Shown: positions 41,581 to 50,775 of the stretch, one piece after another | Numbering within the stretch: the first letter of the stretch is position 1 | Layout of the letters: each line of letters starts with the position of its first letter | Origin: Rhodoferax sp. WC2427 | GTDB lineage: Bacteria > Pseudomonadota > Gammaproteobacteria > Burkholderiales > Burkholderiaceae_C | Assembly (NCBI RefSeq): GCF_040822085.1 | Contig: NZ_CP162006.1 | Location: 3,782,001 to 3,846,000, forward strand | Length of the DNA: 64,000 nt | Reading direction: 5' to 3' | Notes under the pieces: model-generated | What the model saw: only the letters and a program-made list of their open reading frames with translations | The model's database searches: none | What the model was told of the DNA's origin: nothing | Translations under genes and position numbers: made by a program

Positions 41581-43827
41581 ATGAGCCTCAAGGACGATAT
41601 CCAACTGCTGCGCATCAATTATTTGCGCGGCCCCAACATCTGGACCTACCGGCCCGCCCTCGAAGTCTGGCTCGACCTGGGGGAACTGGAAGAATTTCCC
41701 TCAAACCTGCTACCTGGCTTTACCGACCGTCTGGTCGCCCTGCTGCCTGCCCTGGTGGAGCACCACTGCGGCGTGGGCGAACGCGGCGGCTTTTTGCAGC
41801 GGCTGGTAGAAGGCACCTGGGCCGGCCATGTGCTGGAGCACGTGGTCATTGAGCTGCTGAACCTGGCGGGCATGCCCACCGGCTTTGGCCAGACCCGCAG
41901 CACCTCGCAACGCGGCGTGTACCGCATGGTGTTCCGGGCCCGCGACGAGCAGGTCGCCCGCTGCGCCCTGGCCCAGGGCCACCGCCTGCTGATGGCCGCC
42001 ATCAACGACCAGCCGTTTGACGTGACCGCCGCGGTGGCCGCCGTGCGCGCCGAGGTAGACGACTGCTACCTGGGCCCCAGCACCGCCTGCATCGTGGCCG
42101 CCGCCACCGACCGCAGCATTCCGCACATCCGCCTGAACGATGGCAACCTGGTGCAACTGGGCCACGGTGCCCGCCAGCGCCGCATCTGGACGGCCGAGAC
42201 CGAATTCACCAGCGCCATCGCCGAGGGCATTGCCCACGACAAAGACCTGACCAAGACGCTGCTGCAGTCCTGTGGCGTGCCGGTGCCCGAAGGCGTGGTG
42301 GTCGATAGCCCGCAAGCCGCCTGGGAGGCCGCGCAAGACGTGGGCCTGCCGGTGGTGGTGAAGCCCTCCGACGGCAACCATGGCCGCGGTGTGGCGCTGG
42401 ACCTGAGCACCCAGGCCGACGTGGAAGCCGCCTACCTGGTGGCCGAGCAGCACGGCAGCGAGGTGCTGGTGGAACGCTTTGTGCGCGGCAATGAGCACCG
42501 CCTGCTGGTGGTGGGTGGCCGTGTGGTTGCCGCCGCCCGGGGTTCGGTGGCATGGGTCACGGGCAACGGCCAGTCCACCGTGTTTGAGCTGGTGGATGCG
42601 CACATCAACACCGACCCGCGCCGTGGCACCCACGAAGACGCACCGCTGGGCCTGATCGACGTCTACAAAGACGAAGCCGTAGTGCTCGACCTGCAGCGCC
42701 AGGGCCTCACCCCCGACGCAGTGCCTGCCGCCGGCAAACAGGTGCTGATCCAGCGCAACGGCAACGTCGCCATCGACTGCACCGACCTGATGCACCCTGA
42801 GGTGGACCACATCGTGTCGCTGGCCGCGCGCATCGTCGGGCTGGACATTGCCGGGGTGGACGTGGTGTGCGAAGACATTTCCAAACCCCTGGGCCCCCAG
42901 GGTGGCGCGATTGTGGAGGTCAACGCCGGCCCCGGTCTGCTGATGCACCTGAAACCCGCCGAGGGTTCGCCCCGCCCGGTGGGCCGCGCCATCGTGGACC
43001 ACTTGTTCGACGAAGACGCCACCGGCCGCATCCCCATCGTGGGCGTGGCGGGTACGCAAGGCACGCACACCATCGCCCGGCTGGTGGCCTGGCTGCTGCA
43101 CCTGAGCGGCAAGCGCGTCGGCCTGGCCTGCCGCGACGGCCTGTTCCTGGACACCCGGCGCATCGAAACCAAGGACTGCGCCCACTGGGAACCGGCCCAC
43201 CGCCTGCTGATCAACCGCTCCATGGAAGCCGCGGTGATCGAAAACGGTGCTGCCAGCATTCTGCGCGACGGCCTGGCCTACGACCGCTGCATCGTCGGCA
43301 TCGTGACCGACCTGGGCGGCGCATCCACGCTGGCCGAATTCGACATCACCGAAGAAGACCAACTGGTGAAAGTACTGCGCACCCAGGTCGACGTGGTGCT
43401 GGCCGAGGGCGTGGCGGTGCTGAACGCCGTGGACGAGCGCGTGGCCGCCATGGCCGAGCTCTGTGACGGCTCTGCCATTTTGTATGGTATTGACCCGCTA
43501 CTGCCCGCCACCATTGCACACCGTGCTACTGAAGGCAGAGCAGTCATCATCCACAAGGGCCACATCATGCTGGCCACCGGCAGCGCCGAAGTGCCACTGG
43601 TCAACCTGGAGCGGCTCACCGCCAACTGGACCACCCCGGCCCAGCTGGAGCCCATCCTGGCCTCGATTGCCGCCGCCTGGGCGATGGATATTTCGCCCGA
43701 CCTGATCGTGGCCGGGCTCAAGACCTTCGAGCTGGACCTGCCCACCGCCCGCCCCACACCCCCGGTGCGCCCCACCCTGCCCCCTGCCGCCCCCCGCAGC
43801 GAACAAGAAGATAGAAAGACCGACTGA
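41581..43827 (+). CDS. cphA': Cyanophycin synthetase-like protein CphA' (CphA2-type) with a degenerate Mur-ligase P-loop
   Basis: The 748-residue protein aligns over its length with cyanophycin synthetase: an N-terminal domain, an ATP-grasp domain (VVVKPSDGNHGRGVALDL; DVVCEDISKP...IVEVNAGPGL) and a Mur-ligase-like domain. In the last, the nucleotide loop that should read GTNGKTTT is GTQGTHTI, so the catalytic Lys is missing. CphA2-type enzymes with such loss polymerise beta-Asp-Arg dipeptides using only the ATP-grasp site, and I infer the same here. The chain is about 100 residues shorter than CphA and ends in a Pro-rich tail. The stop overlaps the cphA start (TGATG). Confidence 0.88.
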   Translation: MSLKDDIQLLRINYLRGPNIWTYRPALEVWLDLGELEEFPSNLLPGFTDRLVALLPALVEHHCGVGERGGFLQRLVEGTWAGHVLEHVVIELLNLAGMPTGFGQTRSTSQRGVYRMVFRARDEQVARCALAQGHRLLMAAINDQPFDVTAAVAAVRAEVDDCYLGPSTACIVAAATDRSIPHIRLNDGNLVQLGHGARQRRIWTAETEFTSAIAEGIAHDKDLTKTLLQSCGVPVPEGVVVDSPQAAWEAAQDVGLPVVVKPSDGNHGRGVALDLSTQADVEAAYLVAEQHGSEVLVERFVRGNEHRLLVVGGRVVAAARGSVAWVTGNGQSTVFELVDAHINTDPRRGTHEDAPLGLIDVYKDEAVVLDLQRQGLTPDAVPAAGKQVLIQRNGNVAIDCTDLMHPEVDHIVSLAARIVGLDIAGVDVVCEDISKPLGPQGGAIVEVNAGPGLLMHLKPAEGSPRPVGRAIVDHLFDEDATGRIPIVGVAGTQGTHTIARLVAWLLHLSGKRVGLACRDGLFLDTRRIETKDCAHWEPAHRLLINRSMEAAVIENGAASILRDGLAYDRCIVGIVTDLGGASTLAEFDITEEDQLVKVLRTQVDVVLAEGVAVLNAVDERVAAMAELCDGSAILYGIDPLLPATIAHRATEGRAVIIHKGHIMLATGSAEVPLVNLERLTANWTTPAQLEPILASIAAAWAMDISPDLIVAGLKTFELDLPTARPTPPVRPTLPPAAPRSEQEDRKTD

Positions 43828-46394
43828 TGGAAGTCTCACGCATCCGGGCCCTGCGCGGCCCCAATCTCTGGAGCCGCCACACCGCCGTGGAAGCCGTGGT
43901 GGCCTGCGCAGAATCCGAGCAAGCCATCGCCCAGCTCCCGGGCTTCGAGGTCGCCCTGCGCGCCCTGTTTCCGGCCATCGGGCCACTGCGCCCCAACCGC
44001 GAACACGGTTCGGTGTCGCTGGCCCATGTGCTGGAAGCCGCCACGCTGGCGCTGCAGGCCCAGGCGGGCTGCCCGGTCACTTTCAGCCGCACCGCGGCCA
44101 CCGAGCAAACCGGTATCTACCAGGTGGTGGTGGAATACAGCGAAGAAGCCGTAGGCCGCCAGGCGCTGGAACTGGCCCAGGCGCTGATCCAGGCTGCACT
44201 GGACCACACCGCATTCGACAAAGATGCCGCCATCGCCCAGCTGCGCGAAACCGACGAAGACGAGCGCATGGGCCCCAGCACCGGGGCCATCGTCGATGCC
44301 GCCGTGGCCCGGGGCATTCCCTACCGCCGCCTGACCAAGGGCAGCATGGTGCAGTTTGGCTGGGGCTCACGCCAGCGCCGCATCCAGGCGGCAGAGTTCG
44401 ATTTGACCAGCGCCGTGTCTGAGGCCATCGCCCAGGACAAAGACCTCACCAAGAAGCTGCTGCACGCCGCCGGTGTGCCCGTGCCGCTGGGCCGCCCGGT
44501 GGAAACGCTGGAAGAAGCCTGGCAAGTGGCGCTGGAAATCGGCCTGCCCGTGGTGGTGAAGCCGCAAGACGGCAACCAGGGCAAGGGCGTGACGGTCAAC
44601 ATCGTGGACCGTGCGCACCTGGATGTCGCCTTCGCGGCGGCCGCCGAGATCGGCGAAGTGATGGTGGAGAAATTCTTGCCCGGCAGCGACTTCCGCCTGC
44701 TGGTGGTGGGCAACAAACTGGTGGCCGCCGCCCGCCGCGACCCACCCCAGGTGCTGGGCGACGGCGTGCACACGGTGCGCGAGCTGGTCAACATCGTCAA
44801 CTCCGACCCCAAACGCGGCGAAGGCCATGCCACGTCACTGACCAAGATCCGCTTTGACGACATCGCCATCGCCCGGTTGGCGCTGCAAGACCTGGAGCCC
44901 GCGTCCGTGCCGGACAAAGGCCGCCGCGTCATCCTGCGCAACAACGCCAACCTGAGCACCGGCGGCACCGCCACCGACGTCACCGACGACGTGCACCCCG
45001 CCGTCGCCGCCCAGGCCGTGGCCGCCGCCCAGATGATCGGTCTGCACATCTGCGGCGTCGACGTGGTCTGCGAAAGCATGCTCAAGCCGCTGGAAGACCA
45101 GCACGGCGGCATTGTGGAAGTCAACGCCGCGCCCGGCCTGCGCATGCACATCTCGCCCTCGTTCGGCAAGGGCCGCAATGTGGGCGAGGCCATGGTCAGC
45201 AACCTGTACGCCGCAGGCGACGATGGCCGCATCCCGGTAGTGGCCGTCACCGGCACCAACGGCAAGACCACCACTGCCCGCCTGATTGCCCACCTGTTCA
45301 CCAGCAGCGGCCTGCGCGTGGGCATGACCAACACCGACGGCGTGTACGTCAATGGCCGCCAGATCGACAGCGGCGACTGCTCAGGCCCCAAAAGCGCCCG
45401 CAATGTGCTGATGCACCCCGATGTGGACGCCGCCGTGTTTGAAACCGCCCGCGGCGGCATGCTGCGCGAAGGCCTGGGCTTTGACCGCTGCCAGGTGGCC
45501 GTGGTAACCAACATCGGCGCGGGCGACCACCTGGGCCTGAACTACATCACCACCGTGGAAGACCTGGCGGTGCTCAAGCGCGTGATCGTGCAAAACGTGC
45601 CCGCCACTGGCTACGCCGTGCTGAATGCCGCCGACCCCATCGTCGCCGCCATGGCCACGGCCTGCCCCGGCAACGTCATCTACTTCACCGCCGACCGCCA
45701 CCACCCGGTGATGGCCACCCACCGCGCCCAGGGGCGGCGCACGGTGTATGTGGATGGCGACCATATCGTGGCGGCTGTGGGCTCGTGGCGCGAGCAGATT
45801 GCCCTGCGCGATGTGCCGCTGACCCGTGCAGGCACCATTTCCTTCCAGGTGGACAACGCCATGGCCGCGGTGGCCGCCGCCTGGGGCGTGGGCATGAACT
45901 GGGAGACCATCCGCCGCGGCCTGTCGAGCTTCTCCAACGATGCCGACAACGCCCCGGGCCGCTTCAACGTGATGGACTACAAGGGTGCCACGGTGATTGC
46001 CGACTACGGCCACAACCCGGATGCCATGCGCGCCCTGGTGTCCGCCGTGGAAGCCATGCCCGCCAAGCGGCGCTCGGTGGTGATCAGCGGCGCGGGCGAC
46101 CGGCGCGATGAAGACATCCGCGAACAGACCGTGATTTTGGGCGACGCGTTTGACGACGTGATCCTGTTCGAAGATGCCTGCCAACGTGGCCGTGCCGACG
46201 GCGAAGTGGTCAAGCTGCTGCGCGAAGGCCTGGCCAACGCCCAGCGCACCCGCTCGGTGGACGAAATCTACGGCGAATTCATCGCCATCGACCACGCCCT
46301 GGCGCGCCTGCAACCGGGCGACCTGTGCCTGATCCTGGTGGACCAGGTGGAAGAAGCCCTGGCGCACCTGGCGCAACGGGTGGCTGCGGCCTAG
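43827..46394 (+). CDS. cphA: Cyanophycin synthetase
   Basis: CphA adds Asp and Arg in turn to build cyanophycin, a nitrogen and carbon store. The 855-residue protein has an ATP-grasp domain (VVVKPQDGNQGKGVTVNI; GIVEVNAAPGLRMH) and an intact Mur-ligase domain with P-loop VTGTNGKTTTARL (about 472-484) and DYGHNPDAM near residue 730. Both active sites appear complete, in contrast to the upstream cphA'. Translation is coupled to cphA'. A long inverted repeat follows 22 bp after the stop. No cyanophycinase gene is in the window. Confidence 0.95.
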   Translation: MEVSRIRALRGPNLWSRHTAVEAVVACAESEQAIAQLPGFEVALRALFPAIGPLRPNREHGSVSLAHVLEAATLALQAQAGCPVTFSRTAATEQTGIYQVVVEYSEEAVGRQALELAQALIQAALDHTAFDKDAAIAQLRETDEDERMGPSTGAIVDAAVARGIPYRRLTKGSMVQFGWGSRQRRIQAAEFDLTSAVSEAIAQDKDLTKKLLHAAGVPVPLGRPVETLEEAWQVALEIGLPVVVKPQDGNQGKGVTVNIVDRAHLDVAFAAAAEIGEVMVEKFLPGSDFRLLVVGNKLVAAARRDPPQVLGDGVHTVRELVNIVNSDPKRGEGHATSLTKIRFDDIAIARLALQDLEPASVPDKGRRVILRNNANLSTGGTATDVTDDVHPAVAAQAVAAAQMIGLHICGVDVVCESMLKPLEDQHGGIVEVNAAPGLRMHISPSFGKGRNVGEAMVSNLYAAGDDGRIPVVAVTGTNGKTTTARLIAHLFTSSGLRVGMTNTDGVYVNGRQIDSGDCSGPKSARNVLMHPDVDAAVFETARGGMLREGLGFDRCQVAVVTNIGAGDHLGLNYITTVEDLAVLKRVIVQNVPATGYAVLNAADPIVAAMATACPGNVIYFTADRHHPVMATHRAQGRRTVYVDGDHIVAAVGSWREQIALRDVPLTRAGTISFQVDNAMAAVAAAWGVGMNWETIRRGLSSFSNDADNAPGRFNVMDYKGATVIADYGHNPDAMRALVSAVEAMPAKRRSVVISGAGDRRDEDIREQTVILGDAFDDVILFEDACQRGRADGEVVKLLREGLANAQRTRSVDEIYGEFIAIDHALARLQPGDLCLILVDQVEEALAHLAQRVAAA

Positions 46395-46415
46395 AAAAAG
46401 CCGTTTTGCTGCACT

Positions 46416-46455
46416 GCAACAGGGCAGGATGGTGGAAGCCATCCTGCCCTGTTGC
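46416..46455. terminator. 17-bp perfect inverted repeat after cphA
   Basis: GCAACAGGGCAGGATGG pairs perfectly with its complement around a 6-base TGGAAG loop. The 17-bp stem is unusually long and the T-run expected of a terminator is absent. It probably stabilises or ends the cphA message, but a protein-binding or DNA-cruciform role is possible. Confidence 0.6.
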
Positions 46456-46484
46456 GTTGGGATGGTGCACCTGGGCACGGTTAC

Positions 46485-46540
46485 AAGCCTTTCAGGCCGC
46501 TCACGCCGATGGGATCGGCGTGAGCAGCTATAAATTTTGA
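46485..46540. repeat. Palindromic element copy K with a perfect variant hairpin
   Basis: The stem GCTCACGCCGAT / ATCGGCGTGAGC is perfect around GGG and is followed by AGCTATAAATTTTGA. Compared with the common arms (TTGCGC / GCGCAA), both sides have changed so that pairing is kept. It lies between cphA and the Tsx-like gene. Confidence 0.75.
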
Positions 46541-46620
46541 AAAATATGTAAATATTTGTTGGCATGGTGTTTGCACTGTGGAAGTGGACATTCAGTTCAC
46601 TTAACCACCAGGGATACACA

Positions 46621-47439
46621 ATGAAAACCACACGCACAGGCGCGGTTCTTTTGGCAGCTGCAGCAGCTTTGACCACCGGCACGCTGGCGCAAGCCGCCGA
46701 CTGGAGCGACACCTCCATCGGCTACCGCTACGGCACCAGCTTCCGTGAGCCGTTCAACAGCAAAGACCTGTCCAAGAACATCATCAACATCACCCACGTC
46801 AGCGGCTACAAGTACGGCACCAACTTCCTGAACCTGGACTTGCTGCAATCCGACGCGGACGACAGCAGCGCCCAGGAGGCCTATCTGGTCTACCGCCACA
46901 CGCTGGACCTGGGCAAGGTCAGCGGCAAAAGCTTTGCCATGGGCCCGGTGCGCGGCCTGGGCCTGACAGCCGGGTTCGACTGGAACACCAAGAACGACAC
47001 CGGCTACGCGTCCAAAAAACGCATGTTTGTAGTGGGCCCTACGCTGATGATGGACGTGCCGGGGTACTTGAACGTCAGCCTGCTGCTGCTACGAGAAAGC
47101 AACATGCCCAAGTCCATCACCAGCCGCTACACCTACGACACCCACCCCATGCTGAACCTGGCCTGGGGTGTGCCTATCGGTGGCACCGGACTGGCGTTTG
47201 AAGGCTACATGAACTACATCGCATCCAAGGGAAAGAACGAATTTGGTGGACCCACCTCTGCCGAAACCAATATCGATGGCACGGTTTTCTACGATCTGAG
47301 CCCGGCGCTGGGTGCCAGCCCCAAGACCCTGCGCATCGGCGTGGGCTACCAGTACTGGCGCAACAAGTTTGGCAACCCCGGCACCATCACCGGAACCACG
47401 GCCAAAACGCCCATGGTCCGCGCCGACTACCACTTCTAG
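46621..47439 (+). CDS. Tsx-like outer-membrane channel protein
   Basis: The 272-residue protein has a signal peptide (TGAVLLAAAAALTTGTLAQA, cut after AQAA), mature DWSDTSIGYRYGTSFREPF, alternating beta strands and a C-terminal RADYHF with the terminal Phe. This matches the nucleoside-specific channel-forming Tsx family (12-strand barrel). The substrate is uncertain, since many Burkholderiales members are uncharacterised. The ATG at 46621 follows AGGGA. Confidence 0.82.
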   Translation: MKTTRTGAVLLAAAAALTTGTLAQAADWSDTSIGYRYGTSFREPFNSKDLSKNIINITHVSGYKYGTNFLNLDLLQSDADDSSAQEAYLVYRHTLDLGKVSGKSFAMGPVRGLGLTAGFDWNTKNDTGYASKKRMFVVGPTLMMDVPGYLNVSLLLLRESNMPKSITSRYTYDTHPMLNLAWGVPIGGTGLAFEGYMNYIASKGKNEFGGPTSAETNIDGTVFYDLSPALGASPKTLRIGVGYQYWRNKFGNPGTITGTTAKTPMVRADYHF

Positions 47440-47447
47440 TGCCCAAA

Positions 47448-47482
47448 GCGCCATGCGGGCTAGCCACCCAGCCGCATGGCGC
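47448..47482. terminator. Hairpin after the Tsx-like gene
   Basis: GCGCCATGCGG / CCGCATGGCGC is an 11-bp perfect stem with a 13-base loop, 8 bp after the stop. There is no T-run, so it is a weak terminator or a message-stabilising structure ahead of minC. Confidence 0.5.
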
Positions 47483-47563
47483 GTAACTGCCCCTTGCCGG
47501 AGCGAAGGCCGGGGGCACGGGCAGCGGTAAAATCGCGCCTTTGTCGACCTTCCCCCTCCATCC

Positions 47564-48298
47564 ATGCCGCCTGTAACCGCCGGGCCCACCCGGGCCTGCT
47601 TTGACCTGAAAAGTGCCACGCTGCCCCTGATTGCGGTGGTGCTGAAAACCGCCGACCTGGCCGCCCTGGCCCAGGAGATGGAAACCCGCTTTGGCGACAC
47701 CCCCGATTTTTTCGACCAGGACCCGGTCGTCATCAACCTGGTGCCGGTGGCCGACAGCACCGACTCCATCCATTTCAAACTACTGATCGAGCTGTTGCGC
47801 AGCTACCGCATGCAGCCGATTGCCGTGCACGGCGGCAACGCAGAGCAACGGCAGGCGGCTGTGCAGGCCGGGCTGGTGGATGCCCCCGACATCACCAACG
47901 CGGCACCCCTGCCCCCCGCTGCGCCCCCCGTTGCCGCCCCTGCGCCCGAACCCGCCGTGGTGGTGCCCAGCGGTGCGCTGGTCATCGACAAGCCCTTGCG
48001 CTCGGGCCAGCAGGTCTACGCCCGCGGCAGCGACCTGGTGGTGCTGGCCATGGTCAGCAACGGTGCCGAGGTACTGGCCGACGGCAGCATCCACGTGTAT
48101 GCCCCGCTGCGGGGCCGCGCCATTGCCGGTGCCAAGGGCAATGAAGATGCCCGCATCTTCAGCACCTGCCTGGACGCCGAGCTGGTCTCCATTGCCGGTG
48201 TCTACCGCACCTCTGAAATCCCCTTGCCCGCCGAGGTGCAGGGCAAACCGGCCCAGGTGCGGCTCCTGAGCGAAAAGCTGGTCATGGAAGCCCTCTAA
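47564..48298 (+). CDS. minC: Septum site-determining protein MinC
   Basis: MinC blocks FtsZ polymerisation away from mid-cell. The 244-residue protein has an N-terminal FtsZ-inhibiting domain, a Pro/Ala-rich linker (about 105-130) and a C-terminal beta-helix domain (GQQVYARGSDLVVLAMVSNG; HVYAPLRGRAIAGAKGN) that binds MinD. TAAAAT at 47528-47533 could be the -10 of the minCDE promoter. Confidence 0.95.
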   Translation: MPPVTAGPTRACFDLKSATLPLIAVVLKTADLAALAQEMETRFGDTPDFFDQDPVVINLVPVADSTDSIHFKLLIELLRSYRMQPIAVHGGNAEQRQAAVQAGLVDAPDITNAAPLPPAAPPVAAPAPEPAVVVPSGALVIDKPLRSGQQVYARGSDLVVLAMVSNGAEVLADGSIHVYAPLRGRAIAGAKGNEDARIFSTCLDAELVSIAGVYRTSEIPLPAEVQGKPAQVRLLSEKLVMEAL

Positions 48299-48393
48299 TG
48301 GCCACACGCCGCAAACAAAACCCGGTTCGCCGCCCACCACCGTCGGCATCCATCACCCCATTCAAACCCAGAACCCTGAAAGACCCGCAACCC

Positions 48394-49209
48394 ATGACCA
48401 AGATCATTGTGGTGACATCCGGCAAAGGTGGCGTTGGCAAAACCACCACCAGTGCCAGTTTTGCCTCCGGCCTCGCGCTGCGCGGCTTCAAGACTGCCGT
48501 GATCGACTTTGACGTCGGCCTGCGCAACCTCGACCTGATCATGGGCTGCGAACGCCGCGTGGTGTACGACCTGATCAACGTCATCCACAACGAGGCCAAC
48601 CTGAACCAGGCCCTCATCAAGGACAAGCAGTGCGACAACCTGTTCGTGCTGGCCGCCTCGCAGACCCGCGACAAAGACGCACTGACGCAAGACGGCGTGG
48701 AGCGCGTACTCAAGGACCTGGGCGAGATGGGCTTTGAGTACATCGTCTGCGACTCGCCCGCAGGCATCGAAACCGGCGCGCTGATGGCCATGCACTTTGC
48801 CGACGAGGCCCTGGTGGTGACCAACCCCGAAGTGTCTTCGGTCCGCGACTCCGACCGCATCCTGGGCATGCTGGGCTCCAAAACCAAGCGCGCCATCGAA
48901 GGCAAGGAGCCGATCAAGGAGCACCTGGTCATCACCCGCTACAACCCGGTGCGGGTGGAAGACGGCCAGATGCTGTCGCTCGAAGACATCCAGGACATCC
49001 TGCGCATTCCGTTGATGGGCGTGATCCCCGAGTCGGAAACCGTGCTGCAGGCCTCCAACCAGGGTCTGCCCGCCATCCACCTGACCGAAACCGATGTGTC
49101 CGAGGCCTACAAAGACGTGGTCGCCCGCTTCCTGGGTGAAGATAAGCCCATGCGTTTTGTCGAAGCCGTGAAGCCCGGATTTTTCAAGCGCCTTTTCGGA
49201 GGGAAATAA
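48394..49209 (+). CDS. minD: Septum site-determining ATPase MinD
   Basis: MinD is a membrane-binding ATPase that carries MinC to the poles. The 271-residue protein has deviant Walker A GKGGVGKTT (residues 11-19), CDSPAGIE, and a C-terminal amphipathic membrane-targeting helix (PGFFKRLFGG). The ATG at 48394 gives the standard MTKIIVVTSG start; the 32 upstream codons are not family-like. minE follows after 3 bp. Confidence 0.97.
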   Translation: MTKIIVVTSGKGGVGKTTTSASFASGLALRGFKTAVIDFDVGLRNLDLIMGCERRVVYDLINVIHNEANLNQALIKDKQCDNLFVLAASQTRDKDALTQDGVERVLKDLGEMGFEYIVCDSPAGIETGALMAMHFADEALVVTNPEVSSVRDSDRILGMLGSKTKRAIEGKEPIKEHLVITRYNPVRVEDGQMLSLEDIQDILRIPLMGVIPESETVLQASNQGLPAIHLTETDVSEAYKDVVARFLGEDKPMRFVEAVKPGFFKRLFGGK

Positions 49210-49212
49210 GCC

Positions 49213-49476
49213 ATGTCTTTTCTGTCGTTCTTCTTGGGCGAGAAGAAAAAAACCGCCACGGTGGCCAAAGAGCGGCTGCAGATCATCTTGGCGCACGAGC
49301 GCAGTGGGCGGGGTGCCAGCCGCCCCGACTACCTGCCCGCCCTGCAGCGTGAACTGCTGGCGGTGATCTCCAAGTACGTGTCGATCAACGCCGAAGACAT
49401 CAAGGTCCACCTGGAGCGCCAGGACAACCTGGAAGTGCTGGAAGTGAAGATCGAACTACCCGAAGCCTTGCGCTGA
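49213..49476 (+). CDS. minE: Cell division topological factor MinE
   Basis: The 87-residue protein starts [20 protein letters not shown], holding the amphipathic membrane and anti-MinCD segment, and continues with the dimerisation domain ([32 protein letters not shown]). It stimulates MinD ATPase and drives pole-to-pole oscillation. Confidence 0.96.
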   Translation: MSFLSFFLGEKKKTATVAKERLQIILAHERSGRGASRPDYLPALQRELLAVISKYVSINAEDIKVHLERQDNLEVLEVKIELPEALR

Positions 49477-49490
49477 TACAGGAGACCTGG

Positions 49491-49958
49491 ATGAAGCTGT
49501 GGACTGTTTCCCTGGCACTGGCTGCCACCTGCGTGGCCGCCCAGGCCGAGCAGATCGGCTCCGTGGACACGGCCTTCCAGTGGATTGGCCCCGACCACAA
49601 GATCGTCGTCGATGCCTTTGACGACCCGCTGGTGCAGGGCGTGACCTGCTTTGTGTCGCGGGCCAAAACCGGCGGGCTCAAGGGCGCGTTTGGCCTGGCC
49701 GAAGACAAGGCCGAGGCCTCCATCGCCTGCCGCCAGGTCGGCCCCATCAGCTTCACCAAGCCGCTGCCGCAAAGCGACGAGGTGTTCAATGAACGCCTGT
49801 CCATCCTGTTCAAAAAGCTGCGCATCGTGCGCATGGTGGACAAAAAGCGCAACGCCCTGGTCTACCTCACTTATTCTGACAAGCTGATCGACGGCTCGCC
49901 GGAAAACGCCGTCACCGCCGTGGCGGTAGACCACGCGACGGCCATTCCGCTCAGGTAA
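49491..49958 (+). CDS. creA: CreA family periplasmic protein
   Basis: The 155-residue protein has a signal peptide (MKLWTVSLALAATCVAAQA) and the CreA signature: IGSVDTAFQWIGPDHKIVVD, DDPLVQGVTCFVSRAKTGG and a second Cys in SIACRQVGP. The two cysteines may form a disulfide. Its function is unknown. It follows minE by 14 bp with AGGAGA before the ATG, so it may be read with minCDE. Confidence 0.9.
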   Translation: MKLWTVSLALAATCVAAQAEQIGSVDTAFQWIGPDHKIVVDAFDDPLVQGVTCFVSRAKTGGLKGAFGLAEDKAEASIACRQVGPISFTKPLPQSDEVFNERLSILFKKLRIVRMVDKKRNALVYLTYSDKLIDGSPENAVTAVAVDHATAIPLR

Positions 49959-49959
49959 T

Positions 49960-50610
49960 TCAGGCCCAGTCGCTGGAGCTATCCCCGCCGCTGTCGCCGC
50001 CGATATCCAGCCCGTCGTCGTTGCCAAACACATCGGTGGTGTCGTCGGCCAGGGGCTGCGCCGCTGCGGGTGCCGCTGCGGGTGCCGCCGCCGTTGGCTC
50101 GCTCAGGCCGAACGCCGAAGCCGGGGTCTCGCTGGCCAACGCCGCCGCCTTGCTGCCGTGCTGGCCCATCAAGCTCTCGATCCCCTGGAACAAAAATGCC
50201 CCCGCCGCCACGCCCGCCGCGGTGGTCGCCATGCTGGTCAGGAAACTGGGGGCTTGAAAGCGCGACGGGGCTGCCGGGGCGGCCACCGGCATCGCCTGCG
50301 GGTACGCGGGTGCAGGGGCGTAGGCCGCCACCGGGGCCACCGGGGCACGGCCCCACCCATTGGCATCCAGAAAGTTGCCCGCCGGTTGGGCCTGTTGCGC
50401 CTCGGCCTGCAGGCGGGCGATCTGGGCCTGGGCGGTTTGCAGGGCGTTGTCTTGCAGCAGGCAGCGTTGCACCAGCAAATAGGCGGCATCGGGCTGGCGC
50501 GCCACGGCCTCGGCGATCAGGGCCTGGGCTTGCGGGTCTTTGGCCCCGGCCTGGGCTTGCGCCAATTGCAACAAAAACCGGCTGAGCTGTTCGCGTTCTG
50601 GGATGTTCAT
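49960..50610 (-). CDS. DUF2076 family protein
   Basis: The 216-residue protein has an N-terminal helical part (MNIPEREQLSRFLLQLAQAQ; VQRCLLQDNALQTAQAQIARL) with coiled-coil character and a Pro/Ala-rich middle. A Gly/Ala-rich hydrophobic helix follows (TTAAGVAAGAFLFQGIESLM, about 129-148), and an acidic Gly/Ser/Asp tail ends the chain. This fits DUF2076, a family of unknown role proposed to be periplasmic or membrane ligand-binding. It is tail-to-tail with creA (1 bp apart). Confidence 0.85.
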   Translation of the reverse strand: MNIPEREQLSRFLLQLAQAQAGAKDPQAQALIAEAVARQPDAAYLLVQRCLLQDNALQTAQAQIARLQAEAQQAQPAGNFLDANGWGRAPVAPVAAYAPAPAYPQAMPVAAPAAPSRFQAPSFLTSMATTAAGVAAGAFLFQGIESLMGQHGSKAAALASETPASAFGLSEPTAAAPAAAPAAAQPLADDTTDVFGNDDGLDIGGDSGGDSSSDWA

Positions 50611-50708
50611 GGGAGCCTCGGTGAAAGTAGATGCCTTCTAAATGCTGCCGACCCACCCCAATTCAACACCCCAGGGATGTCAATTCGGGGTAAAGCCCAA
50701 CCGGCAAA

Positions 50709-50766
50709 TACTATATTTTTTATAGCTACTTACGCCTATAGAATAAGCGCAAGATGCCTATTTGGC
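50709..50766. repeat. Palindromic element copy L, at the end of the cobalamin operon
   Basis: CTATATTTTTTATAGCTACT, TACGCCTATAGAATAAGC and GCAAGATGCC match both arms with several mismatches. It lies 10 bp after the last cob gene. On the minus strand the hairpin is followed by TATAAAAAATA, so it may act in transcript ending. Confidence 0.8.
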
Positions 50767-50775
50767 ACCAAGTCT

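Noticed and set aside
43470..43545. Possible extra palindromic element copy in cphA'
   Set aside because: The AT-richer stretch encodes residues (ILYGIDPLLP, HRATEGRAVI) that align with cyanophycin synthetases in general, and neither arm of the element is recognisable.
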